From Talinum fruticosum (taxonomy: Eukaryota; Streptophyta; Magnoliopsida; Caryophyllales; Talinaceae), in contig JAITYX010000042.1 in NCBI GenBank assembly GCA_021018815.1, forward strand, positions 2,247,001 to 2,311,000: DNA of 64,000 nt. The letters run 5' to 3'. Positions 37,180-48,800 of the stretch are shown here, piece after piece (within the stretch, counting starts at the first letter, position 1; each line of letters opens with the position of its first letter). The notes under the pieces are model-generated. The model was not told the DNA's origin and ran no database searches. It saw only the letters and a list, made by a program, of their open reading frames with translations. The position numbers and the translations under genes are program-made.

Positions 37180-38343
37180 ATATCTGAAGAGGCTTTTAAA
37201 ATGCCCCCTGAAGGTGGACTATTTCACATACCAGTGTATGGAGCAACAGAGGTAAGAATTTTCGATATTTGTCAATAAAGCGGACATGCTATTTTATGTT
37301 TTCTTATTGTACATATTGATTTTTTCCTTCTTATGGTTTTTTAATGTTCTTTTGGCAAGGTCTATATTCCTTGTCCTACAAGATGGAACATACATGAGTT
37401 CTGGGGAAACCCATTGAGTCATAAATTGGAGTTGAATACAACTTGACTTAAGAATGTGATAATGCTCATCACTAAGAAAGTAACAGTCATAAAAAAACTA
37501 AGAATGTTCGTTGATGTATAGTACAGTCTGTGTAGCTTGTATGGTGGAAAGTTATTTTTGTTTGTCCATTCCTACACAGGAATTTCACTCCAGCTGTTAG
37601 CTGTCAAAGATGGGGAGGAATGAGCAGACAGTTTATCTTGATTCTTGAGTAGATATCCGGTCCCCTCTATGAGCTTTATATTCCCCCCAAAAAAAAAAAT
37701 TCGATAATGATTAAAGATTGTGGAGGATTTGCCAAAGTAGTGTCTCCATTATCATCTAAGATGGCTTGCTTGCTGTTTTCCTGCTGCTTGCTCCCTATTT
37801 ATTCCTTTTTTTGGGGGGGTGTTAGGAGATAGATGTTAGCAAATAAATTCCAATCTGCAAGGGCTTGTAGGCTTGTGATTTCTTACATGAAAAATAAGTG
37901 GTGTGGTTACCTATCATAATTAACAGACCACACATCAGATGATTCTGCTTTAAGAACTACAAAAACTAGGAGTGCCAGAGTGAGTTTCTTTTGCTATATT
38001 CCTACCCCAACTCTAGTGCTTGTTTCACAGCACTGTGTTAAATAGGCTCAACTTCCCTGTCCTAGTTACAGGGTGTGTGCAAATTATCAAGTGGCCCAAA
38101 TGCATCAACAGAAGCAGCACTTTCTCTGAAGACTAGTTTGTCTGTAAAAAGACTTTGGCTACATTGGAAGCTTATGGTAGCTCAGAATCTGATGCATGGC
38201 CTGACTTCCTCCGAATCCGGGAACTTGCAGGCCGCATTTGGTTATTAGGTGCTGAATTCATACTACGTGACGAGCGTGCAAGTCGAGGAGGCCTTGTTGA
38301 TCTTCCACATGTTGTTTCTGCGGCAACAAGCCACAAAGAATGA
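37180..38343 (+). pseudogene. Two orphan 3' exons of an unrecognised protein
   Basis: Exon 37180-37251 (after TTTAG, before GTAAGA) encodes ISEEAFKMPPEGGLFHIPVY and ends in phase 0. Exon 38072-38343 (after TTACAG) starts in phase 0 with GVCKLSSGPNASTEAALSLK and ends SAATSHKE-stop. Within it the frame shifts by one missing base at the A5 run 38146-38150, after which LATLEAYGSSESDAWPDFLR and RELAGRIWLLGAEFILRD follow. The coding look and matched phases are convincing, but no family is recognised and no start or upstream exons were found. It may be a gene fragment left by rearrangement or a short expressed gene. Confidence 0.5.
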
Positions 38344-38903
38344 TGTTAGTTTGCATAATAATGGCTAAAAGTCAAATTTTAGTCTGAGTTGCACTGGGCG
38401 TCTTGCCATCCTTCAGCCACAAGATAGAACTAGTACTACGTACTTATTATATCCATTTACTGACTATAGATGCTGACTGATATGCAATACGCTGATTCCT
38501 AGTCAGCTTGCTTAGCTAATGTTCCTGGTGCATCATTGTGCCGGTGCCTCTTCCGATCATGACATGCATTAAAAGCGAGAAATGATTGGAGGCAGTTATA
38601 TTATAGTTAGTATTACGCGAAAGAAAACACTCGTAACGCTTGAGGTGAACTAATAGCATCCATTTTTATTTCCGGAGCTGCATGCATTCTCCCTAATACT
38701 AATTCTAAAACAAAATTTTTGAAGGCCTAAGTTGATTTCATCTAATACCAACAACTGGTGTTGGCCTTTTTACATCTTGTCTTTTTCATGACAATTTTTT
38801 CTTTACCTTCTTTTGTTCTTGTCTCTTCTACACGTGTTTTTCTGGTTGTGGTGTGGGCTCTGCTTTCTAAGTGATAGTGGCTTTATATATTTCAGTGCAA
38901 TTG
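38344..38903. other. Spacer between orphan exons and pseudokinase gene
   Basis: Probably 3' UTR sequence of the two converging genes. A short last exon of the pseudokinase could lie here but could not be placed. Confidence 0.4.
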
Positions 38904-40931
38904 CTAAGCATGGTTGTGAGAAACAATTAGCAGGAACGTACCTTGAGAATTTTCTGCTTTCCTGTCGGTTGATGGTAATCTCTTAGGTAATGATAGCCTC
39001 CTTTTGGGGGGTTCACGAGTAACTGGATGTTTCCTATCTATGACAGATATAGGATCATGAAGGGTGAGATTCTTTCTTTGTATGGAAGATGCAGGCTCAT
39101 GAGGAACTGAAATCTTTTGTTCTATAGCGGATAGAAAAATATCATCTGCTGTGGTACCAGTATCATCTCCGGATATTGAAGCTCCTTCACTTCCAGATTC
39201 AGAGGTATCTTTGAAATTAGATATATTCTTTTCCTTCTCCATGACTCGATATGCAAACATCTGAAATGGAATCTCTGAAACAGGAAATGTATCACTTTGT
39301 ACCCAAGAGGGAAATTTGCATAGGAGTCCTGTCTCAAGGTCACAATAATCATTCAGGGGAGTAGGAGAATCTGGCTGGCTCTGATTGGGGTACATCACAA
39401 GAAACCTTTTTATATATCGAAGTATCCTGCAAATGGATGAGAAACTTGGGCGTTGATGAGGATCGTAATGCCAACATCTTCTGGTTATGTTTGCCATATA
39501 CTTGGGGCAGTGAAATGGAAACAGTGGCCTTTCCCCCGCCCTGATGTTTCGACCCATCTTGTCTCCTTGAAGATGGCCATCTTCAAAGGGGACTTTTCCA
39601 GTCAGAAGCTCAAAGCAGATCATACTGAAGCTATACACATCAGACTTTTCTGTCTGCTTGACACTTGTAGCACATTTTGACTCTTCTTTCAGTGCTAAGA
39701 CTTCTGGGGCATGCCAGATGAATGATGGTGCCTCATTCACATTTGCATTCTTCTGTTGGGAAGTGCTTGCTACTGATGATAGGCCAAATCCTACTATTTT
39801 TACGTGGACATAACCTTCTGATGAGCTACTACGTGCTTTGACAAGAATGTTTGAAGGGTTCAAATCACCGTGCTGTATTTCTTTTGAATGGAGATATTCC
39901 ATGCCTCTCGCTATCTGAAGCATTATGTCGACTGCCATAGGAAGAGGAAGTGGAGTGCGCTTCTTCTGGGTAGAATATTCCCTAATATGGGTGTATAGAT
40001 TCTTACTCATCAGTTCTGTCACTAGAAAACACTCGTTCTTTTCTTCATCCCGGAAACCACAAAGGATGTGCAAGATGTTTGGGTGACAAAGAGAGAACAA
40101 CTGAGATATTTCAGGAATCAAGGACTCAATCTCCCCTTTGATGTGTCGAAGAACAAAGCTTTCACCCAACCAAGAGATCTCTTTGTATTCCCCGCCACTT
40201 CCCAGCCTTCGTCTTACTTGGTAGTCCCTTGCACCTGTCAAGACAGAACAAGGTAAAAGCTTTCCATTCAGGGACCCTGCCTCATCCAAGTTTGTCGCAA
40301 GAAGTTCAATGAGCTTTTGGTCATACTTAGTTGATCCAGGTATCCTCTTTTCCCTGATTTTACCCAATAAAATCCATTGGTCTTCTTTCCAAACTGCATC
40401 AATTCTGCTGCAGAAATCGACAGTGACCAAATATTGTTTCCCAAATTTCCATCGGAAAAGCTTGGGATCATTCCACTCATTATGGTATTTCCTCGACCAC
40501 ACCCTTCTCCTTTTATATACCTCATCCTCGTCCCAACTAGATAATTCTCCTGCAATTTCTATTGCTTCAATAACGATCGGAATGCAGGCGAGCAGGTTGT
40601 GAAGATGAAATTCTACACTATCCCTATTATGGTACAAAGTTAAGGCTTTTGCCCACCAATCCTGCTCCTCAAAGCAGTTTCTAATGTACGCCTCTGCTTC
40701 CCGGAATATCTTACAGAGCTCCTTCAATGGCTGCTCGAGGACTTTCCAATTATTGGGCTTCGCTTCAAATCGCAAGCTGCTTCTCATTTCATCAGCAACT
40801 GTCTCATAGGCCAAGGTAAAACTCTCGAGAAGAAAGCAACATTGGCGTTGGTTAATTTGTATGTCGTTTTGGAATACCATCAATGCCTTTAGACTTCCTA
40901 AAACTTCACCTATCTGCCGAAATTGCTCCAT
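38904..40931 (-). CDS. DUF1221 pseudokinase (light-sensor protein kinase-like)
   Basis: Open frame of 675 residues, ATG at 40931 (MEQFRQIGEVLGSLKALMVF). The N-terminal ~220 residues are the plant DUF1221 helical domain. Residues ~238-510 are a protein-kinase fold with a glycine loop (LGSGGEYKE, 243-251). The beta-3 segment ESFVLRHIKG lacks the normal VAIK lysine pattern. The catalytic loop is HGDLNPSN (354-361), and GFG (381-383) replaces DFG, losing the magnesium-binding Asp. APEVL and DVYSFSMICFELLTGKVPFE are intact. It is therefore probably catalytically dead or atypical, a scaffold, as in its family. The Ser-rich tail ends near a good donor (CTCAAG|GTACGT at about 38938-38945), so a short last exon may replace the final 12 residues (GTFLLIVSHNHA). 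No frameshift is seen. Function is not established. Confidence 0.88.
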   Translation of the reverse strand: MEQFRQIGEVLGSLKALMVFQNDIQINQRQCCFLLESFTLAYETVADEMRSSLRFEAKPNNWKVLEQPLKELCKIFREAEAYIRNCFEEQDWWAKALTLYHNRDSVEFHLHNLLACIPIVIEAIEIAGELSSWDEDEVYKRRRVWSRKYHNEWNDPKLFRWKFGKQYLVTVDFCSRIDAVWKEDQWILLGKIREKRIPGSTKYDQKLIELLATNLDEAGSLNGKLLPCSVLTGARDYQVRRRLGSGGEYKEISWLGESFVLRHIKGEIESLIPEISQLFSLCHPNILHILCGFRDEEKNECFLVTELMSKNLYTHIREYSTQKKRTPLPLPMAVDIMLQIARGMEYLHSKEIQHGDLNPSNILVKARSSSSEGYVHVKIVGFGLSSVASTSQQKNANVNEAPSFIWHAPEVLALKEESKCATSVKQTEKSDVYSFSMICFELLTGKVPFEDGHLQGDKMGRNIRAGERPLFPFHCPKYMANITRRCWHYDPHQRPSFSSICRILRYIKRFLVMYPNQSQPDSPTPLNDYCDLETGLLCKFPSWVQSDTFPVSEIPFQMFAYRVMEKEKNISNFKDTSESGSEGASISGDDTGTTADDIFLSAIEQKISVPHEPASSIQRKNLTLHDPISVIDRKHPVTREPPKRRLSLPKRLPSTDRKAENSQGTFLLIVSHNHA

Positions 40932-42823
40932 TTAGGTTGAGATCAAAAGGCTGATAACGTATGTGATTTTCGGGATGTCATGGAATGAAGTTGAAGGAAC
41001 GATGAAGCCAGAGAGTTGCTGTATTCTGGGGTATTGTCAATTGTCAGAATCGAACACCCCCAGGAATTTCTATTGCCCGATTCAGCTGCTTATCGTGAGG
41101 GTATTACTCAGGTAAATCTGATGTTTTGGGGAGGAAAACAAATGATGAAAAATACCGAATCGTCTTCCAAGATTTCACCCAGATTGTTTATTATCTGTAA
41201 AGATTTATGATAAATGTTACTCCGAGAAAGCAGGGAACCTGTATAGTCAGGTCAATGGGGATTGAACTTCACCTTATCGTTGAAGGCACCTGGAAATTTG
41301 TTGTGTTCATGCAAAATTCCAGTGAGTTCTGTTTTTTCCCTTCTCTCTCTCTCTCTCTCTCTGGGTTCGTTCTTTCCTTTACCTAAACTTAGCAAATGTT
41401 GAGAATCAGGGAATGCCATTGTCCTATCGTCATCCATTTCTGAATGTCAGCCAGAGAGACAGAAGAAGGGGGGTTTGGATTATCTGTATCTGTTTGCCAC
41501 TCCAAGTATGCATGTGAATATATGGGCAATGAGCCAATGATATAATCTAATCACATATGGGCTTTATGGGCACTAGTTAAGTCAGTCGATAAAATTAAGG
41601 GTTGTTATTAAATATTTGAATTAAAATATATTTCGTTTGTAAGTCTCATTTAATACATGAAAAGGAAAAATACCAACTCTTAGATTATCTTCCTTCCTTC
41701 TGTAAAATTCATCCACACGTTTTATATACACCTGAGAGTATTTGTTTCTCGTCATATGTTAATGGTTGGATTTACAGAAAAATAGGGGAATTGTGTGGCC
41801 TAATTTTTTCTCTTTCTTCTAAAAATATATACTCGTAGGAGCATGTAAGAATTTGCATAATAAATATATTTAATCCTAGCTCGAATCGTACTTTTTTAAA
41901 TACCTCACTCAAATCTCTTTCTTGTTTTTGCTCATTAGTTAGGGCACCGCTTTCAACGATTTAGGAACAAATCATAATATACTTTCTCCATTTTACAATA
42001 TATATTATTTTAACTAACTTTTTTATTTTAAAATATCTGTTATTTTATAATTCTAATGATGTATTAATAAGTAGTTTATTAATTTATCCTTATTAATTGT
42101 TATTTTCTCTCTTTTTTCATTAATTTTCTTCATTTTCAATTAAATCTACAAATTTTGTCATAAAATTTGTATTTCATTTGCATTCCTTCATAATGTTAAA
42201 ACGACAAGTATTTTAAAATGGAGAAAATATGTATTATCTCAATTTTTAAGAATTATCTTCTTAATATTTCCCTCAATAAAACTTCCATGTACCATGTTAC
42301 ATGAATTATAAATATCCTCTCACTCTCTCCTCCGTTTTTCAAACATAATGATTTACTTTACAAGTTTAATTGGCAATACAGTTTAAATAACTCAAATCTC
42401 TTTAACATTTTAGAAAAATTTATAACAAAATTTCTACCCGAACCAAATCGAATTTAACTCAGCTCATCCTTTAGAAAAAAAGATAAAAATAATCAACTCA
42501 AATTTACACCAAGAAAAAACAATCTATTTGCCAAAGCCTATTTAATGGACGATACGTGTTCTCCACGCGCTTGATGATCATGGGCATGGACTATTATTAA
42601 TTGGACTTGTGTTTTGGGCTCTGTATCATTCGTCCATCGCTCTCAAAGTGTAGCATAATTTGGTTTCTCTCTCCTCAATTTCCCTCTATTTTCAAAAGCA
42701 CTCCCGCGCCAGAGAGAGTGAGAGTGGGAAGAGAAGAAAGAGTAAAGTGAGGGGAGAGAGAGAGAGAGAGGAGAGTGTCCAATCCAAAACCCTAGAGATT
42801 TAGCGAGAGGAGGAAGAGGGAAA
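40932..42823. other. Divergent promoter region of the pseudokinase and gamma-tubulin genes
   Basis: The two genes are transcribed away from each other from this 1.9-kb spacer. It includes a CT/GA-rich leader near 41340-41370 on the kinase side, a Stowaway-like MITE (41982-42227), TGGGCT (42615-42620), CTCCCGCGCC (42701-42710, E2F-like at best) and a GA-rich gamma-tubulin leader (42715-42823). Confidence 0.5.
41982..42227. mobile_element. Stowaway-like (Tc1/mariner) MITE
   Basis: Left end CTTTCTCCATTTTACAATA and right end TATTTTAAAATGGAGAAAA are inverted repeats with about two mismatches. TA dinucleotides flank both sides. Length is ~246 bp and there is no coding capacity. The CTYYCTCC start is the usual Stowaway terminus. 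Confidence 0.65.
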
Positions 42824-45800
42824 ATGCCGCGAGAAATCATAACTCTGCAAGTTGGACAATGTGGGAACCAGATCGGAATGGAGTTCTGGAAACAGCTCTG
42901 CCTCGAGCACGGTATCAGCAAAGACGGTATTCTCGAAGATTTTGCTACTCAGGTTTATGCTTTCTCTCAATTCTATCTCTATCTCTTTGATTTTCATTTT
43001 GATTTTGTTTTCAGTGCTTTGGTGCTACTCCGAAGTGAGAAATTGATTTCCTCCGTGGTCACTTTTGTAACCCTAGGGAGGACATTTGAGTTTGTTTTTG
43101 TCGAATCGAAGGATTCCGGCGCTTATGAGTCGAAGTTCCATTAGATGCTTTGTTGTTGTATCATTTAGTTGCTCAATAATGTGTACTGAATGCTAGATTT
43201 TATCGCAATTGCAATTTGTATGAGTTGAGTGAGGAATTTGAGATTGTGACTGAAAATTGAAGTGAATGATGGACGGCATTTTATCTGTGTGGTGATTCTT
43301 AGCCTTTCGTCTCGATTTTTTTGTGATTAGGAGCTCCGTACACAATTTTTTCTACATTTTATGATGTGCATTTTCAATTTAGGGTTTAGAGAGTGGTAGC
43401 TCAAACATTTTGGGTCAGTTTACTCTTAAATTTTGACCAGTAAAATGTAAAATCTCGTGGACCCTTTCGATAGTCTTTGGCTGAACTTGTCTTGGTTATG
43501 CCTATATTTTTCTTCACCAGTCTTCCATTAGTCATATACTCATCATATATGCATAATTTGTAATTTTGCCAGGAACTGAGTCCGCATTGTTAACTGTGTA
43601 CTGTTTATTTGTAATTTTGGCAGGGAGGTGATAGAAAAGATGTCTTTTTCTACCAAGCTGATGATCAGCACTATATTCCACGAGCATTACTCATTGACTT
43701 GGAGCCTAGAGTTATCAATGGTATACAAAATAGTGAATACCGAAATCTCTACAATCACGAAAATATATTTGTTGCGGATCATGGAGGAGGTGCTGGAAAC
43801 AATTGGGCCAGTGGATATCATCAGGTTTTCCTCTTTTCTGAAATCACTGGTTTTGTTAATTACTCGTCTTCTTGCATTATGCATGTCAAGCACCAATTTT
43901 TCTTGCTATACATCATCCAATCAATGTTTCTTAGTTCGACTGGTTTCTAGGTGACATCGTTTGATAGGTACTGGTTCGATTTATTTGGTATATGTCCATT
44001 ATCTGAATATGGCCTTTGGTTTTAAGCACACCTGGGCTTATTGAGGCGAGAAGCTCAAACTTCATTGCCTTAATTTTCAAAAGCTTTTGAGCTGTAATGC
44101 TGTATGCCTCAATGAGCCTTAAGTTAAAGCAGGAGGTGTGCATCTCTTAAGCCTATTGATATTCTTAGCTAGAGGGACTGAGGGAAAACTGTAAGATACT
44201 AAGGCATGAAAGTTATAAATTTTGCTCGATTTGATAGTTACCATACACAAGTGATGTTGGAATAAATACCCAACACAATTGCATGAAGTATCTTCAAAAC
44301 TTTCCTCTAAACAATTTAATGACTGTAATGGCTTCATAAGTATCATCTTGTAGGCTTTCTAAATATGTATAGTAAGAATTTCAATGAGTAACGATTTCAC
44401 TAGTACCATCTTGTAGACTTTGTACCGTGATTCCAAAGTTCTGCCAAAACTGGCATCATGATGACACATACCTTCCCAACTATCCACAACTGATGATTAA
44501 CTGAGTGTAATAGTTTGAGGGGTTATTAGGCGGTTGGAGTACTTATTTGGACATAGTCAGCATTTGACATTTTTTTAGAATCACATTAAATAAAAGAAAT
44601 CCTGTCATACTGTGTGTCAGATGAAATTAAACTTTTCCAAGTGGTCATTTGGTGAACTTCCATTTTATTTAGTTGTTCTTGTACAAGTAGGGGAAAAATG
44701 TTGAAGAGGATATCATGGACATGATTGATAGAGAAGCCGATGGAAGTGATAGTCTTGAAGGATTTGTTCTGTGCCATTCTATAGCTGGAGGAACAGGGTC
44801 AGGTCAGCAAACTGTCTAATTTCTCTTTTCTAAAAATTTTTGCTTTACTACTGCTGTAGTGTTGATGTTAAGAGGGAAATTTTGAACTACTGTTTTCTTT
44901 AGTCCCTGCGAAAGTGAAATTTTAGAGGATGGAAATGTTAAGAGAACAATTAAAACGATCTGTATCATGCATTCTTGCTGCAGTCTGTAACTATATAAAG
45001 CAGAGCAGACATTAAACAATGTGCATGGGTTTCTGTGGTTTAATATATATCCTAATACACGAAAATATTTTACAGGCATGGGTTCGTATCTTCTTGAAAC
45101 CCTGAATGATCGCTATAGCAAGAAACTAGTTCAGACGTATAGTGTCTTTCCCAATCAGATGGAAACTAGTGATGTCGTGGTGCAGCCGTACAACTCTCTA
45201 TTAACGCTCAAGCGGCTGACACTAAATGCTGATTGTGTGGTTGTTCTTGATAATACTGCATTAAACAGAATTGCAGTGGAACGACTTCATCTAAGCAATC
45301 CTACTTTTGCACAAACAAATTCACTGGTTTCTACTGTGATGTCAGCCAGCACAACCACACTGAGGTATCCAGGATACATGAATAATGACTTGGTTGGTCT
45401 TCTAGCTTCTTTGATCCCAACACCAAGATGTCATTTCCTGATGACAGGATATACACCACTTACAGTCGAGCGTCAGGTAAGAACTACCAGACTTGATCTC
45501 ATTTGGTTTTCAACTTTTCATTACAATCAAGCCGATAGATGGACTCATGAAGCATGGAAAAGCTGAGTTGACCTTTGCCGAACCCTTAAATTCACACATG
45601 TTTATGTTGCAAGCATATAAAGTCAAAACAAAACCAAATGATCTGGTGACAAAATTGAAATGTCATCTTCATTGTTCATAACTCTGGCATTTTTCCGGAT
45701 GTTGCCTGAGTATTTGAAGCTTTAAAAAGAATGAGTGGCTGTTACAGCCTTAGTTTAAACAAGCAGCACAAAAACCCAAAGCCCACCCCTTGCGCCTTGC

Positions 45801-48800
45801 AAGGGGTGAAGCCCAGCCCCTCCGAAAGCCCTCTGAGGCGCTCAGTCTGCGCCTCAGGCCCTCAGCCCAGTTCCGCCTCGTCTGCCTTGCGTGCCTCAAT
45901 GGGCTTTTTTCTGTTTTGTTGCTATTTTCTCGTCTCCCCTTCCCTCTTCTCTTCTTTTGTCTGTCTTTGTCAGATTGTAAGTGGGTTAGTTGCACCTTTT
46001 TTTCAATTGGTGCTGTTTTTTTCTTGCTTTTTCAGTGAACATCGTAGTGAATTCATTGTGTTATCACAATCTAAGGCTCTTTTTGGTATTTTTCGTAGTT
46101 ACAATGATATCTAATTACTTATTTGATGTCATCATCTAGCATATTCGACAAAAAATATTGCTTAGTAATGTTTTTCAAACAGTTTTTAGTAAGTGCGCCT
46201 CGTTCCACCTCGGGACCCTTTGGGCTTTTGTGCGCCTTAAGCTTTTTTAAACTAAGAGTGGTAATCATGAAGATCATCTAAATTCATAAAGAGAATAGTG
46301 TTAACATCCCAAGGGGTTTGAAAGACATAGTGGTTTAAGTAGTAATCATCAAGACCATGTAAATTCATAAAGAGATTATCCTTAATGTCTCGGGGGTTTC
46401 GAGGCGTAGTGGTCAACTCCTTCCAAGACCTAAAAATGAAGACTATTATCCATAATTTTTGCAATTTTTGAAAAATTTTGCGGAAAGTTGTAGAATAATA
46501 TCTTAATAAACCTAGTGGTAATTCAAAAGGTTCTTGGCTATTTTAGGCCAATTCTAAATCATTTCAAAAGTATTGTACATCAGGAAAACACTAAAATCTT
46601 CTTCATTCTTGGTTGCTTTGGGATCACTTTTTAAGATCCAAAAGACAATGACAATGCCACAAGTAGTAATCATCAAGATTATCTAAATTCATAAAGAGAA
46701 AGAGAATACTGTTAACGTCCCAAGGTGTTTCGGAGGCATATTGGTCAACTCCTTCTAATACCCAAAAATGAAGGCTATCCATAGTTTTTTGCAATTTTCG
46801 AGAAATTTTCGGAAAGTTGTCAAATAATATCTTAATAAATCTAGTGAAAAATTAAAAGGTTCTTGGCTATTTTAGACCCATTCTAGATCATTTAATAGCA
46901 ATTCACACCACCAAAATACTAAAATCTTACTCATTCTTGACTACTTTCGGATGACCTTCTAAGATCCAAAAGACAATGCCAACGTCTTAAGTAATAATCA
47001 TCAAGATCATCTAAATTTATAAAGAGAATATTATTAACGTCCCAATGGATTTCGGAGGCGTTGTGGGCAACTCATTCTAAGTCCCAAAAATGAAGTCTAT
47101 TATCCATGGTTTTTTGCAATTTTTGGGAAATTTTGGTAGAGTTAAATAATATCTTAACAAACCTATTGATAATTCATAAGATTCCTCGCTATCAACGCTA
47201 AAATCTTGCTCATTTTTTAGAGCTTTCGGATCACCTTCTAAGATCCAAAAGACAATGTAAACATCATTAGTAGTAATCATCAAGATCATCTAAATTCATA
47301 AAGAGGATACTGTTAACGTTCGAAGGGGTTTCGGAGGAGTAGTGGTCAGCTCCTTCCAAGACCAAAAATGAAAGCTATTATCCATGGATTTTTGCAATTT
47401 TTGAAAAATTTTCGGAAAGTTGTCAAATAATATCCTAACAAACCTAGTGATAATTCAAAAGATTCTTGGCTATTTTAGGCCCATTCTAAATCATTTCAAC
47501 ATCATTGCACACCATTAAAACACTAAAATTTTGCTCATTTTTCTTGAATTCGAGATCACCTTCTAAGATTTAAAAGTAATAGCAAAATCATAAATAATAA
47601 TCATTAACATCATCTAAATTCATAAAGAGAATATTTTTAACGTCCCAAGGAGTTACAAAGGCATAGTGGTCAACTTCTCCAAGACCCAAAAATGAAAGAC
47701 TATTATCCATGGGTTTTTGCCATTTTTGGAAAATTTTCAAAAAGTTGTCAAATAATATTTTAACAAATCTAGAGATAATTCAAAAAGTTCTTGGCTATTT
47801 TAGGCCCATTCTAAATCATTTCAACATCATTGTACATCTCGTTCTTGGCTGGTGTTGAATCACCTTTCTAAGATCGAAAAGACAATGATAACATCATAAG
47901 TAGTAATCATCAAGATTATCTAAATTTATAAAGAGAATATACTTAATGTCCCAAGGGGTTTCGGAGGCATAGTGGTCAACTCCTTTCAATACCGAAAAAT
48001 GAAGACTATTATCCATGATTTTTTGTAATTTTTGGGAAATTTTCTAGAAGTTGTTAAATAATATCTTACCAAACATAGCGATAATTTAAAAGGTTCTTGG
48101 TTATTTTAAACCCATTCTAACTCGTTTCACCAGCATTGCACACCACCAAAGCACTAAAATTTTGCTCATTCTTGACTACTTTCAAATCACCTTCTAAGAT
48201 CCAAAAGATAATGGCAACGTCCTAAGCGGTAATTATCAAGATCTTCTAAATTCATAAAGAGGATACCATTAATGTCCCAATGAGTTTTAGAGACGTAGGG
48301 TCAATCCTTTTAAGGCCCAAAAATGAAGGCTATTATCCATGGTTTTTGCAATTTTAGAAAATTTTCGAAAAGTTGTAAAATAATATCTTAACAAACCTAA
48401 TCATAATTCAAAAAGTTTTTGGCTATTTTAGGACCATTCTAAATCATTTCAACATTATTGTACACCACCAAAACACTAAAATCTTGTTCATTCTTAACTG
48501 CTTTCAGATCACATTCTATGATCCAAAAGAGAATCGCAAAGTCACAAGTAGTACAGCATCTTCATATGAGATATATTTGCAGCTGGACAGGCCATTAGCT
48601 GTTTATAGATAAATATTTATGTAGCTGCACAATGCAAGTGATTGATAGTTTGCCACTTGATAACGAGACACGTTTTCCATTTGATTGCTTCGTTTTATGA
48701 TTATATGCATCTCTATTTCTGTTCTTCCTAATTTTTTTGCACTGATGTGTAAGAATTCTATAAAGGCTTCCAAACAGTGCATGATACTAAGATTAATTGA

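Noticed and set aside
45731..46114. Plus-strand frames with Ser/Leu-rich sequence in gamma-tubulin intron 4
   Set aside because: They fall in a MITE-like inverted-repeat element within an intron and match no protein family.
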